64,000 bases of DNA from Bacillus alkalicellulosilyticus (GTDB taxonomy: Bacteria > Bacillota > Bacilli > Bacillales > Bacillaceae_F), in contig NZ_KV917381.1 in the NCBI RefSeq assembly GCF_002019795.1, positions 512,001 to 576,000 of the forward strand, written 5' to 3'. The notes beneath the pieces are model-generated. The model had not been told where the DNA came from, searched no databases, and saw only the letters and a program-made list of their open reading frames with translations. Numbering within the stretch: position 1 is the stretch's first letter; the number at the start of each line of letters is the position of its first letter. Positions 28,031-40,386 of the stretch are shown piece after piece. Both the position numbers and the translations under genes were made by a program.

Positions 28031-28450
28031 ATGCAATTGGAAGAGGTGTTCACAGTTCATGTGAAGATTGAAAAGACAATTGAACTAAGTAATAACGATG
28101 GTGATTCGGTTGTCATGATTTCATTTTCAGGGAATGTGAAAGGGAAATATTTCGAGGGTACCGTACTTGAAGGAGGAATAGATACTCAAATCATAGGGAA
28201 GTGTGAGGGACAGCATACCCTTTCCGCTAGATATATGCTTCAAGGAAGAGATAGTAACGGACAAGACTGTGAAATCTATATTGAAAACAACGGTACATTT
28301 AATAAGAATTTAAAAGGAGCACTTTTCAGAACGTATCCCAAGATAATTACAAATAGTAAACAGCTGTCATTTTTGAATAATGATATCCTCGTTGGAGAAG
28401 GTATACCTAGCGATACTGGGGTAGATATTAAGATTTTTAGAGCAATTTAA
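28031..28450 (+). CDS. DUF3237-like protein
   Basis: A 139-residue strand-rich protein with the DUF3237 features: an N-terminal EVFTVHVKIEKTI strand, GKYFEGTVLEGGIDTQI, a central HTLSARYMLQGRDSNGQDC..YIENNGTF hairpin, and a late FLNNDILVGEGIP segment. It is probably a small beta-barrel; biochemical role unknown. The ribosome site is ACGAGGTGA. It has no close partner on the same strand. Confidence 0.75.
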   Translation: MQLEEVFTVHVKIEKTIELSNNDGDSVVMISFSGNVKGKYFEGTVLEGGIDTQIIGKCEGQHTLSARYMLQGRDSNGQDCEIYIENNGTFNKNLKGALFRTYPKIITNSKQLSFLNNDILVGEGIPSDTGVDIKIFRAI

Positions 28451-28564
28451 TTATTATTTAAGTGATATTCATATTAGATTTGATTAACGACTAGCCTTGA
28501 GGAGCGATATTCCTGTAGTGAGGATTGGACCTCTATTTTTTTATGACACACTTATGAGATCAAA

Positions 28565-28584
28565 ACCCTCCTGATTAGGAGGGT
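28565..28584 (+). terminator. Terminator of the DUF3237-like gene
   Basis: An 8-bp stem (ACCCTCCT / AGGAGGGT) with a 4-nt loop followed by CTTACTTTAT. Confidence 0.65.
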
Positions 28585-28675
28585 CTTACTTTATAAAATT
28601 CCGTGAAAAAACGTCTGATATAACATGCTTATTTTATGTGAAAGAATTTGCTTGACGTGATAGACTATTCTGTAT

Positions 28676-28690
28676 TACTATATAATAGTA
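28676..28690. promoter_or_regulatory. Candidate PadR operator upstream of padR
   Basis: The dyad TACTAT-ATA-ATAGTA, preceded by the half-site GTATTACT (28673-28680), overlaps a TATAAT box ahead of the PadR gene. GTATTACT recurs in the dyad before the ABC genes. Confidence 0.45.
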
Positions 28691-28758
28691 CTATGTGTTA
28701 CTGAATACACGTGATACAGAGTACTAATGATTATATCAAAACTAAATGGGTGATAAAT

Positions 28759-29097
28759 TTGGAAAATATCACAGAAATGCTCAAAGGGGTACTCGAAGGT
28801 TGTGTACTTGAAATTATCAGTCGCGGTGAAACTTATGGCTATGAAATTACACAGCATTTGCGAGAACTTGGTTTCGCAGATGTGGTTGAAGGCACAGTTT
28901 ATACGATTACCATGCGGCTTGAGAAAAACAACCTTGTGAATATCGAAAAAAAGCGATCCACTGTGGGACCACCGAGAAAATTTTATACTCTCAACGAAGC
29001 AGGCCAAAAGCAGCTTGAACTTTTTTGGGGGAAATGGAATTTCATCTCAGGTAAACTAAATGAACTTAAGACTAAAGAAATCAAAAGGAGAAGGTAA
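28759..29097 (+). CDS. PadR family transcriptional repressor
   Basis: About 112 residues. The start is a TTG at 28759 preceded by GGGTGAT. The PadR winged helix runs from [24 protein letters not shown] through [20 protein letters not shown] to the wing [21 protein letters not shown], followed by a short C-terminal dimerisation helix. PadR proteins repress neighbouring drug exporters and release DNA on drug binding. It heads an apparent operon: DUF1048 starts 2 bp after it and ABC exporter genes follow. Confidence 0.92.
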   Translation: MENITEMLKGVLEGCVLEIISRGETYGYEITQHLRELGFADVVEGTVYTITMRLEKNNLVNIEKKRSTVGPPRKFYTLNEAGQKQLELFWGKWNFISGKLNELKTKEIKRRR

Positions 29098-29098
29098 A

Positions 29099-29446
29099 AT
29101 GAGTTTATTTGAAAAAATTATTGGAAGTCTTGAAGAAAAACGGGAGTGGAAGGCGATGGAGGCGCGTGCTAAGGCATTGCCAAAGGATTACCATAACGCT
29201 TACAAAGCTATTCAAAAATATATGTGGACTGCTGGTGGCATCACAGACTGGAAGGACATGGGGCGTATCTTTGGTGGTATTCTTGAACTTTTTGAGGAGG
29301 GGGTAGCGGAAAAAAAGAAAGTCACTGACCTTACGGGTGAAGATGTGGCAGCATTCTGCGACGAACTAGTGAAGGATACGAATACTTGGATGGATAAGTA
29401 TCGTGCGAAGCTAAACGAGACGATTAGGAAAAGAGAAAATGAATAG
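29099..29446 (+). CDS. DUF1048 family protein
   Basis: A 115-residue all-helical protein of the DUF1048 family, which is regularly found between PadR and DrrAB-type ABC genes. Visible blocks: [30 protein letters not shown] and [21 protein letters not shown]. It may form a helical bundle that works with the regulator; function unproven. The ATG at 29099 follows AAAAGGAGAAGG and is translated immediately after padR. Confidence 0.9.
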   Translation: MSLFEKIIGSLEEKREWKAMEARAKALPKDYHNAYKAIQKYMWTAGGITDWKDMGRIFGGILELFEEGVAEKKKVTDLTGEDVAAFCDELVKDTNTWMDKYRAKLNETIRKRENE

Positions 29447-29515
29447 AGGTTTTGGACTGAATAGATGAGTGAATGTGAAAGTTCGTCACCGCTATTCAGT
29501 TATATTTTACCTCGG

Positions 29516-29550
29516 TAGTAAGTAATACAGAATATCCGTATTACTTACTA
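29516..29550. promoter_or_regulatory. Candidate PadR operator before the ABC exporter
   Basis: A perfect 13-bp inverted repeat (TAGTAAGTAATAC / GTATTACTTACTA) with a 9-nt centre, 52 bp before the ATPase start. It shares the half-site GTATTACT with the region upstream of padR. It could also act as a hairpin in RNA. Confidence 0.55.
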
Positions 29551-29602
29551 GTTTAATTTTAAGTAATCTAGCGCTATGAACTTTTTATAGGGAGGAAAAA
29601 CC

Positions 29603-30376
29603 ATGAGCAAATTAGCTATAACTGTAAAAGGGTTAAAGAAAAGTTTTAAAAACAAGCAAGTACTAAAGGGAGTCAATTTTGAGGTGCAGCGTGGTGAAAT
29701 ATTCGCATTGCTAGGCTCAAATGGGGCTGGAAAAACGACGATGGTAAACATCCTCTCGACACTGTTGAAGCAAGATGGAGGTGAAGTCAGTATTTGTGGC
29801 TTCGACGTCCAGCGTCAGCCTGATCATGTTCGTCAGAGCATCAGCCTTACAGGACAGTTCGCAGCTTTAGACGAGATCCTCACTGGGCGGGAAAACTTGG
29901 AGATGATCGCCAAGTTGAGAGGAGTTTCCAACCCCACTCAAGTCGTCGATTATCTTCTAACAAGATTCAGCCTGGTCGATGCAGCTAACCTCCGCACTGA
30001 CAAATATTCTGGAGGGATGAAGCGTCGTATCGATATCGCCATGAGTCTCATTGGGAAGCCAGCAGTCATATTTCTCGACGAACCAACGACAGGGCTTGAT
30101 CCTGAAGGCCGGATTGAAGTCTGGGAAGCTGTCAAAGAGCTTGCCGATGGTGGCACGACCATCTTGCTGACGACGCAATACTTGGAGGAAGCTGAACAAC
30201 TTGCGGACCGTATTGCCATCTTGCATGGTGGGAAAATCATCACAACTGGTACACTTACCGAACTTAAAGAAATGTTCCCACCAGCGAAAGTGGAATACAT
30301 TGAGAAGCAGCCTACTTTAGAGGAAATATTCCTATCAATTATCGGAAAAAAGGAGGAACATGTAAATGAAAAATAA
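29603..30376 (+). CDS. ABC exporter ATP-binding protein (DrrA-like)
   Basis: A 257-residue ATPase of the drug-exporter class: Walker A GSNGAGKTT, Q-loop near LTGQFAALDE, signature YSGGMKRR, Walker B AVIFLDEPTTGLDPEGR and a switch region where TTQYLEEAE replaces the usual SHxxxE. That QYLEEAE form is characteristic of DrrA-type pumps. It is slightly shorter than DrrA at the C-terminus. The ribosome site is GGGAGG. It overlaps the permease gene by 11 nt. Confidence 0.94.
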   Translation: MSKLAITVKGLKKSFKNKQVLKGVNFEVQRGEIFALLGSNGAGKTTMVNILSTLLKQDGGEVSICGFDVQRQPDHVRQSISLTGQFAALDEILTGRENLEMIAKLRGVSNPTQVVDYLLTRFSLVDAANLRTDKYSGGMKRRIDIAMSLIGKPAVIFLDEPTTGLDPEGRIEVWEAVKELADGGTTILLTTQYLEEAEQLADRIAILHGGKIITTGTLTELKEMFPPAKVEYIEKQPTLEEIFLSIIGKKEEHVNEK

Positions 30377-31115
30377 AACAGGGGTATTACTAGAGAGATT
30401 AATGCGTAACATCATGCGTAGCCCGGATACCATTATTACGGTTGCGATTACGCCAATTATGATGATGCTACTATTTGTTTATGTTTTTGGTGGTGCTATA
30501 GAGACAGGTTCCGAGAACTACGTTAATTATTTATTACCAGGAATATTACTGATGGCTATCGCATCGGGCGTCGCTTATACTTCCTTACGGTTGTTTAATG
30601 ATGTGAAGAGCGGTCTCATGGCACGTTTCATTACTATGCCTATAAAGCGCTCATCGATTCTGTGGGCTCACGTGTTGACCTCACTTGTGTCAAATACGCT
30701 TACGGTTGTGTTAGTTATCCTTGTTGCTCTCTTAATGGGCTTTCGTTCCAGTGCTGATATCCTGAATTGGATCATTGTTGCTGGAATACTCGGACTATTT
30801 ACACTGGCACTAACATGGCTAGCGGTGATTCCTGGATTGAAAGCAAAGTCTATGGAAGGGGCAACTGCCTATGCATACCCACTGATTTTTCTACCGTTTA
30901 TCAGTTCGGCCTTTGTCCCCACCGAAACCATGCCAAAAATTGTCCGCGCATTTGCTGAGAATCAGCCTGTGACATCCATCGTAAATGCGATTCGTTCCCT
31001 TTTGTATGATGGATCTGTCGGCAACGATATTTGGTCCTCGCTAGCCTGGTGCATTGGTATTATGGTCCTCGCTTACTTCTTTGCCAGTAAAGAATTTAAA
31101 CGGAAGTTAGGTTGA
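30366..31115 (+). CDS. ABC-2 type permease (DrrB-like)
   Basis: A 249-residue permease with six hydrophobic segments and the ABC-2 pattern: an N-terminal coupling region (LLERLMRNIMRSPDTI), first helices near 25-45 and 55-75, RLFNDVKSGLMARFITMPI, and a PLIFLPFISSAFVPTETMP loop before the last helix. It pairs with the preceding ATPase (11-nt overlap, AAAAAAGGAGGAAC ribosome site inside it) to form an exporter, probably of drugs given the PadR regulator. The substrate is unknown. Confidence 0.93.
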   Translation: MKNKTGVLLERLMRNIMRSPDTIITVAITPIMMMLLFVYVFGGAIETGSENYVNYLLPGILLMAIASGVAYTSLRLFNDVKSGLMARFITMPIKRSSILWAHVLTSLVSNTLTVVLVILVALLMGFRSSADILNWIIVAGILGLFTLALTWLAVIPGLKAKSMEGATAYAYPLIFLPFISSAFVPTETMPKIVRAFAENQPVTSIVNAIRSLLYDGSVGNDIWSSLAWCIGIMVLAYFFASKEFKRKLG

Positions 31116-31413
31116 GATTACTAGTGTAAAAAGCTAAACATAAAGACACTTTCTTGCAATACTAGGTATGTACGATTAAAGATAAGGGGGTTTGGTTAAT
31201 TGATTAACTAATACGAATCGTCATCAATATATATGACGGATGGATAGGCAACGGCATAAACTTAAGAGAAGGTTTATTAATAGAACGATGTAGAACAGTT
31301 AAACAACTTAGTAAGTTTTAACTAAGAAATGCACTAATTGGATACGGAATGGACGTATTTACTCAACCCTGTATTATAAACAGAGCATAGGCTTACCCCA
31401 TGCTCTGTTCTTT
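31116..31413. other. Gene-free stretch after the ABC operon
   Basis: About 300 bp. A stop-bounded frame of about 30 codons (about 31217-31320) has no start codon or ribosome site. Apart from the terminator at its right end I see nothing else in it. Confidence 0.4.

Positions 31414-31415
<2 letters not shown>
31381..31415. terminator. Terminator of GH81 / ABC operon
   Basis: A stem CAGAGCAT / ATGCTCTG with an 11-nt loop; T-rich tracts (TTCTTTTT on +, TTTATAAT on -) lie on both sides. It probably serves both convergent units. Confidence 0.7.
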
Positions 31416-34973
<3,558 letters not shown>

Positions 34974-35471
34974 ATGCAACGCAGGAGAATCATCCGATTT
35001 CTTATTATATTTCTATTCCTCGCGGTACCCATTTGGTTGTTCTTAAATTACTTGAAATACAATGTAGAATATTACCAACTTTTTAGAGACCAGCGTGAGT
35101 TGTTTGAAGCAGTAAAGGATGAAGTGGAAAGTATCGATGATAGTAAACTAGATTTCACCAGTAATGGCGAGACTATACTCCTTTATTATGCTTCTAATAA
35201 ATTTCATGATGAAGTGCCATGGAGTTTACAGGACAAGATTAGGCAACTCAAGAAATTATCAGAAGAGGAACTAAGTAAACTGAGTTATGTTGAGAGTGAT
35301 GAGAAGAACCTCCTCATCTTCACTTTTGACTGGGAACGAGTCAACGGAGATACCTATCATATCGTGTATTGCAAAAATGGAGAGGTAGTTGAGAGTTATT
35401 ATAGCGATAAAGATGTTGAATATGACTTGATAAAGCTGGATGATGATTGGTATGGAACGAGGATAAGATAA
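34974..35471 (+). CDS. Membrane-anchored protein, tandem paralog 1
   Basis: 165 residues, not recognised. It starts with a basic cap (MQRRRIIR) and one membrane helix (about 8-26), followed by an outward-facing domain with a coiled-coil-prone stretch (YYQLFRDQRELFEAVKDEVE) and a strand-rich end (LLIFTFDWERVNGDTYHIVY, YDLIKLDDDWYGTRIR). The ending looks like a small DUF resembling DUF4367/PepSY-like secreted folds, but I would not name it. The ribosome site is a modest AGGTAGGTGA. It is the most diverged of the three copies and intact. Confidence 0.7.
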   Translation: MQRRRIIRFLIIFLFLAVPIWLFLNYLKYNVEYYQLFRDQRELFEAVKDEVESIDDSKLDFTSNGETILLYYASNKFHDEVPWSLQDKIRQLKKLSEEELSKLSYVESDEKNLLIFTFDWERVNGDTYHIVYCKNGEVVESYYSDKDVEYDLIKLDDDWYGTRIR

Positions 35472-35590
35472 GTCGAGAGGCATGTTAAACAAAACAAGTA
35501 ATATTTATGTACCGTTAGAATCATTCATTGTCAAATGACTCTAGCGGTAATTTTATGTAAAGCTATTGCATAAAGAAGGTAGGTGCCACT

Positions 35591-36088
35591 ATGCAACGCA
35601 GGAGAATTATCCGGTTTCTTATTATATTTCTATTAATCTTAGTAACCAGTTGGTTGTTCTTGAATTACTTGAAATACAATGTTCGATATTACCAACTTTT
35701 TAAAGAACAGCGTGAGTTGTTTGAAGAAATAAAGGATGGAGTGGAAAGTATTGATGATACTAAACTAGAGTACACAAATGAAAATTGGGGTGCCTTCCTT
35801 TATATTCCTTCCTATCAGTACCATGATGAAGTGGACCCAAGTTTACAGGATACTATTAGGCTAATGAAGGTCTTATCTAAGGGTGCACTAAGTAGACTGA
35901 CATATGATGAGAGGGATGGGGAGAACCTTCTAACCTTCACTTTTGACTGGGAACGAGTCGATGGGGATACTTATCATATTGTGTATTGTAAAAGTGGAAA
36001 GGTAGTCGAGAGTTAATTTCGTGGTAAAAATCTTGAATATGACCTGATAAAGCTGGATGATGATTGGTATGGAACGAGGATAAGATAA
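35591..36088 (+). pseudogene. Tandem paralog 2, interrupted by a premature stop codon
   Basis: The reading frame is the same length as its neighbours (165 codons) but contains an in-frame TAA at 36014-36016, where paralog 1 has a Tyr codon and paralog 3 has His. After the stop the frame continues unchanged (LEYDLIKLDDDWYGTRIR) to the TAA at 36086. The truncated product would be 141 residues and lack the last strands. A single substitution explains the break, so it is recent; a truncated but working product cannot be excluded. Confidence 0.8.
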
Positions 36089-36196
36089 TTGTTAAACAAA
36101 ACAAGTAATATTTTGTACCGTTAGAAACATCATTGTCAAATGACTCTAGTAGTAAATTTAAATAACTACTATTGCATAAAGAAGGTAGGTGCCACT

Positions 36197-36694
36197 ATGC
36201 AACGCAGGAGAATTATCCGGTTTCTTATTATATTTCTATTAATCTTAGTAACCAGTTGGTTGTTCTTGAATTACTTGAAATACAATGTTAAATATTATCA
36301 ACTGTTTAGAGACCATCGTGAGTTGTTTGAGACTGTAAAGGATGGAGTGGAAAGTATTGATGATAGTAAACTAGAATACACGTATGAAAATTGGGGTGTT
36401 TTCCTTTATAATGCTTCATATCAGTATCATGTTGAGGTAACCCAGACTTTACAGGATAATATTGGGCAAATTAAGGTCTCATCGAAAGGTGCACTAAGTA
36501 AACTTTCATATAATGAGAGTGATGGGGAGAAGCTTTTAACCTTCGTTTTTGACTGGGAAGGAGTCAACGGAGATACCTACCATATCGTGTATTGTAAAAG
36601 TGGAAAGGTAGTCGAGCGTCACTATCGCGATAAAGATGTTGAATATGACCTGATAAAGCTGGATGATGATTGGTATGGAACGAGGATAAGGTGA
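36197..36694 (+). CDS. Membrane-anchored protein, tandem paralog 3
   Basis: 165 residues, the same layout as paralog 1: basic cap, one helix, extracytoplasmic domain ending in LIKLDDDWYGTRIR. The first 40 residues are nearly identical to paralog 2 (for example FLIIFLLILVTSWLFLNYLK). I start it at 36197 because the leader GGTAGGTGCCACT is conserved there in copy 2; an upstream extension of 19 codons is not supported. A strong terminator follows. Function unknown. Confidence 0.7.
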   Translation: MQRRRIIRFLIIFLLILVTSWLFLNYLKYNVKYYQLFRDHRELFETVKDGVESIDDSKLEYTYENWGVFLYNASYQYHVEVTQTLQDNIGQIKVSSKGALSKLSYNESDGEKLLTFVFDWEGVNGDTYHIVYCKSGKVVERHYRDKDVEYDLIKLDDDWYGTRIR

Positions 36695-36738
36695 GTAAAG
36701 AGGGGTTTGGTGAATTTCTATACATATCACCAACATCA

Positions 36739-36775
36739 AGGGAGAGTTTCCAGAAGGGAACTCTCCCTTCTTTTT
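36739..36775 (+). terminator. Terminator after the triplicated genes
   Basis: A 14-bp stem (AAGGGAGAGTTTCC / GGGAACTCTCCCTT with one wobble) with loop AGAA, followed by CTTTTTAA. Confidence 0.88.
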
Positions 36776-36915
36776 AATAAATATTAGTAGTGAAAAATCA
36801 CTTCTCTACTCTCCTAAAAAAAATCAACAGAACCGTCCCTTATATGAGAGATTTTTTCTTTTTCTCCGTTATATTAAATGTAAAAGCTTTTACAAAACTG
36901 GTAAGGAGCATGTAT

Positions 36916-37485
36916 ATGCAAATAAATGAACGTAATTTCATAGAACAATTACAAAATCAAAATGAAGATGCATTATCTTACATTGTTGATCGTTATTTGC
37001 CCTTAGTGAAGGGAATGACCAATAAAATTCTAGCACCGTTATCGAACAAAGGTTTAATAGAGGAATGCACGAATGATATTTTCTTGTCGATATGGAATCA
37101 TGCTCTAAAGTTTAAAGGTAACAATGAAATCGAATTTAAAAAATGGGTGTTTGCCATCGCTAAGTTTAAAGCGATTGATTACTACAGAATGGCAAAAAAC
37201 CAAAAAGAAATAAGCTCTGATGTTATAGCAGGAGAGGGAAACAAGTCGGCAGAAGATGAGCTCTTACTTATGGAGAGTCGAACGGAGCTTGTGAACTTAC
37301 TGAATCACTTATCTCCAGTCGACCGAAATATTTTTATTATGAAATATTTGTTAGGCATGAAGACAGACGATATTGCTGAAAAGCTTAGTATGACAACATC
37401 AGCAATCGCAAATCGGCTACATCGTGGCAAAAAGGAGCTTCATGAATTAGGGAAACAACTAACGTTAGGAGAGAAGCTGGGATGA
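36916..37485 (+). CDS. ECF-type RNA polymerase sigma factor
   Basis: About 189 residues. Region 2 runs from EDALSYIVDRYLPLVKGMTNKIL through ECTNDIFLSIWNHALKFKG and FKKWVFAIAKFKAIDYYR. Region 4 is LLNHLSPVDRNIFIMKYLLGMKTDDIAEKLSMTTSAIANRLHRGKKEL. The best start is the ATG at 36916 (AAGGAG 7 nt upstream); an ATG at 36910 is too close. The last codons overlap the next gene by 4 nt (ATGA), the usual sigma/anti-sigma coupling. A dyad GTAAAAGCTTTTAC lies about 25 bp upstream. The stimulus is unknown. Confidence 0.9.
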   Translation: MQINERNFIEQLQNQNEDALSYIVDRYLPLVKGMTNKILAPLSNKGLIEECTNDIFLSIWNHALKFKGNNEIEFKKWVFAIAKFKAIDYYRMAKNQKEISSDVIAGEGNKSAEDELLLMESRTELVNLLNHLSPVDRNIFIMKYLLGMKTDDIAEKLSMTTSAIANRLHRGKKELHELGKQLTLGEKLG

Positions 37486-38597
37486 AAGATATATATGAAT
37501 CATTAAATGATATCAATATCGACGAAAGTGAAATTGAAGAGATAGAAGTGAGTCCTCTTGAAAAAAGAAAGGTGAAAAAAGCACTCAAACGAGCATTACA
37601 AAAAAAACGCACACCGCAATGGAAAAAAACAATCGTAGCAGCATCCATACTAGGTGGACTATCCATGATAACACTCGGTTTGACATTTCCAACATACGCA
37701 TCGAATCTCCCCTTCCTAAGTGATATTTTTGCAATGTTTAACTCAAATGATGATGAGTTTTATACTAATTATAAAGAAAACGCAAGTGAGCTTAACCTAG
37801 TACAAGAAAGCAATGGTATCACAATAACGTTAAAAGACGCTGTGTACGATGGCAAGTCGGTCACTGCTACTTTTTTCATTGAGTCAGAAACAGACCTAGG
37901 AGAAACCATATATGGTATAGATATGATGCTCATTAAGAAGGTCTCGAGTTTAACAGGTTATGAAGAGATTAAGAAGATAGGCGAAAATCAATATGTCGGA
38001 ATAGTTAAAACAACGATAATCGATGAAATAGAGCTAAAAAATCCAAAAGTGACGTGGAATATAAACAAAATTAAGAATGGAGATACGATGGAAGCAATTG
38101 ACGGACAATGGTCATTCTCCTTTTCGCTAGAGGAAACAAATCATACGATTCAAAATGTGTACCAACAAACGATAAAAGAAGGCGTAAAAGTTCAAGTGGA
38201 AAGGCTGACAAATACTCCGATGTCTACGATTGTTTTCTTCAACTATGAAGCCGATGATAAAGTTCAGGACTTATGGGATTATGTTCATGTCATGATTGAA
38301 ATGAGGGATGACCTCGGAAATGTTTATCAAGGAAATCCAAACGGAGGGATGGGGATAGACCATTTTAATATGAGTATGAGCGAAACATTTGGGAGAATAG
38401 ACCCTGCAGCGACAAAACTTATTATTACGCCTCATGTTAGCTATGGTCATCACACTTTTAGCGATGAAAATGAAGTTACTCGTTATGAAAAAGACGGAGT
38501 AGAATTTGCTCAATCAGAAACGACGGTTACTGAAGCAGATGCTGTAAATTATGAAGAAAGTATTTTAGACGAAATCATAATTGAATTGGTGAAGTAA
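37482..38597 (+). CDS. Membrane anti-sigma factor (DUF4179 domain)
   Basis: 371 residues. A cytoplasmic N-terminus (about 1-45) with a Lys-rich helix should hold the sigma factor. One membrane helix (about 49-70, IVAASILGGLSMITLGLTF) leads to an outside DUF4179 domain with the typical start SNLPFLSDIFAMFN, the block LVQESNGITITLKDAVYDGKSVTATFFIES, and a second strand-rich domain. It overlaps the sigma gene by 4 nt. Release of the sigma factor would need a signal-dependent change or proteolysis, not shown here. Confidence 0.88.
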   Translation: MKDIYESLNDINIDESEIEEIEVSPLEKRKVKKALKRALQKKRTPQWKKTIVAASILGGLSMITLGLTFPTYASNLPFLSDIFAMFNSNDDEFYTNYKENASELNLVQESNGITITLKDAVYDGKSVTATFFIESETDLGETIYGIDMMLIKKVSSLTGYEEIKKIGENQYVGIVKTTIIDEIELKNPKVTWNINKIKNGDTMEAIDGQWSFSFSLEETNHTIQNVYQQTIKEGVKVQVERLTNTPMSTIVFFNYEADDKVQDLWDYVHVMIEMRDDLGNVYQGNPNGGMGIDHFNMSMSETFGRIDPAATKLIITPHVSYGHHTFSDENEVTRYEKDGVEFAQSETTVTEADAVNYEESILDEIIIELVK

Positions 38598-38644
38598 ACG
38601 ATTAAGAATGAGTAGTAAAGATAGCATGTAATCTCTCATTTGAC

Positions 38645-38668
38645 AGAGCCACTGTTTGCAGTGGCTCT
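38645..38668. terminator. Bidirectional terminator between anti-sigma and kinase genes
   Basis: A perfect 10-bp stem (AGAGCCACTG / CAGTGGCTCT) with loop TTTG between convergent genes. There is no strong T-run on either side. Confidence 0.6.
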
Positions 38669-38686
38669 CAAACCAATCGATTTTAG

Positions 38687-39619
38687 TTAGCACTCTTTAT
38701 TCAACTTTACCCATTTCTTAAACGTGACTTCTATCGAAAATTCATTGTCCTGGACATCGGCAACGACCGTGCCTTCCTGTTTTGTAATAAGCTGTTGCAC
38801 TATATGAAGTCCTAGTCCATGCTGTCCGCCAGTCCGACTCGTATCCAACCGGAAACTTCGGTCAAAGATTCGATGAAGGTCATGTCGGTCAACTTGGTCA
38901 ACATCATTAACTGCTCGTAAACGGACATGATTTTCGTCTTCAATTAAGCTAATTGTAAAATAGCTTTTGGCATACCGTAATGCATTTTGAATAAGGTTTG
39001 TCACAATTCGAGTTGTTGCCTTTTTATCAGCTAAAATAGGAGATACGCTCACGTCATCTACATGTATGTTTAACTGGCTTCTTTCAAAATCATCATAGAA
39101 CAAAACCATAGATTCGAGGATGATTTTATCCAAAAACTGTGGCTCCATTTGTAATGGTTTGTCCGAAGAATCAATTTGTGAAAGCTCATAGAATAAATCG
39201 GCCATCATCGTGAGATTGTCTATTTTCTTTTGAATAATAGATTGGTATTCATTTTTTTCAGCTTCAGATAAATCCGGATCTGTTAACAGTTCAGAAAAGC
39301 CTTTAATTGAGGTTAAAGGTGTCCTTAAATCATGAGAGATATTTGTAATTTCTTGCTTTAATTCTTTTTCTCTTTTTACCATTGTTTGTTGGTCTTGTTT
39401 AAATAAATAAATGAGCTGGTTGATTTTCTTGATGAAACCAATCACGATTTTACTATGAGAATGCGTACGCACGATTTCATTGGTACCAAAATTGCGAATG
39501 ATGTCATCTAATTGGTTCGTCATCCTCCTCATATCCCAGTGCAAAAGCAGGATGGTCGCGATACAACCGATGAGGAGAACACTTAATATAACGATTATCA
39601 ACCAGCTAATCAATTCCAT
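38687..39619 (-). CDS. Sensor histidine kinase lacking an outside sensor domain
   Basis: 310 residues. Only one clear membrane helix (about 5-27) and almost no extracytoplasmic loop, then a linker, H-box ITNISHDLRTPLTSIKGFSEL, N-box RIVTNLIQNALRYA and a degenerate G-box (HGLGLHIVQQL). Kinases like this often sense through, or together with, an ABC transporter, as in lantibiotic or bacitracin immunity systems. It lies 14 bp after the permease gene, in a four-gene cluster with the regulator first. Confidence 0.88.
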   Translation of the reverse strand: MELISWLIIVILSVLLIGCIATILLLHWDMRRMTNQLDDIIRNFGTNEIVRTHSHSKIVIGFIKKINQLIYLFKQDQQTMVKREKELKQEITNISHDLRTPLTSIKGFSELLTDPDLSEAEKNEYQSIIQKKIDNLTMMADLFYELSQIDSSDKPLQMEPQFLDKIILESMVLFYDDFERSQLNIHVDDVSVSPILADKKATTRIVTNLIQNALRYAKSYFTISLIEDENHVRLRAVNDVDQVDRHDLHRIFDRSFRLDTSRTGGQHGLGLHIVQQLITKQEGTVVADVQDNEFSIEVTFKKWVKLNKEC

Positions 39620-39633
39620 TCATTCCATCTCCA

Positions 39634-40386
39634 TCAATCAATAGTTTGTGTAGTAAATTTCCTTGCCCCTATGAGTAAAGAAAGCACTGAAATGACGATT
39701 CCAGTAATCCAATAGCGATAATCAAGCTGAGCTCCTTGTCCGATATAGCTCATAAGGTTTTCATTTAAGAGTGTGCTTGGTGCATAAAGATATAGTTCAT
39801 GTAACCCCGTCACAGAGCGGAATAGAATCCTTAACAAATCACCTGATAAGAAGAATAAAAAGAGTAGTGTCATAATGATATAGATTTCACCGACTTTTCC
39901 CATTCGGAGAGCATGAATGATAAAAAAGCCGCTAATGACAATCGGTACCATATTTACACAAGCTATCAAGAAGTATAAGGCGGATTGTTCCTCATTTGCG
40001 AATAGACTTTCTCCTAATGCAATTGTTAAGGCTAGACCAATCACACATAACAGCATAAAGTAAAGTAAGGTTAGTAGAAGTTTTGACCAAAAAATGGTGT
40101 TCCTAGATATGCCAAATGATACAGATTGTTTGAGTAAAGCCGTATCTTTACCAGTGAGAGCGACGTTAAAGAGTAAACCTACGATCATAATGAGGAACCC
40201 AGCACTAACTACGTTTGAATAAAAAAATTGACTCGTTCCATACGGGAAATTTGGGTCGTTCTGTTGAGCAAAATGTAAAACAGTCGCTGCTACTGTGATA
40301 CATAATAGACCAATCACACTTGTGACATAGAGACTTTTTTTGCGAAGGAGACGATAATTTTCGCTTTTCATATAATTCATCATCAT
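39634..40386 (-). CDS. ABC-2 type permease (lantibiotic-immunity-like)
   Basis: A 250-residue permease with six hydrophobic helices (about 20-38, 52-75, 100-125, 137-158, 165-185 and 225-242). The start MKSENYRLLRKKSLYVTSVIG and the SFGISRNTIFWSKLLLTLLY segment are typical of BcrB/LanE/LanG permeases. It overlaps the ATPase gene by 4 nt, so the two form one transporter. There is a single permease gene, where LanFEG systems have two, so it probably acts as a homodimer. Confidence 0.88.
   Translation of the reverse strand: MMMNYMKSENYRLLRKKSLYVTSVIGLLCITVAATVLHFAQQNDPNFPYGTSQFFYSNVVSAGFLIMIVGLLFNVALTGKDTALLKQSVSFGISRNTIFWSKLLLTLLYFMLLCVIGLALTIALGESLFANEEQSALYFLIACVNMVPIVISGFFIIHALRMGKVGEIYIIMTLLFLFFLSGDLLRILFRSVTGLHELYLYAPSTLLNENLMSYIGQGAQLDYRYWITGIVISVLSLLIGARKFTTQTID

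Noticed and set aside
31217-31320. Short stop-bounded frame of about 30 codons
   Set aside because: No start codon, no ribosome site and no known motif; could be chance.
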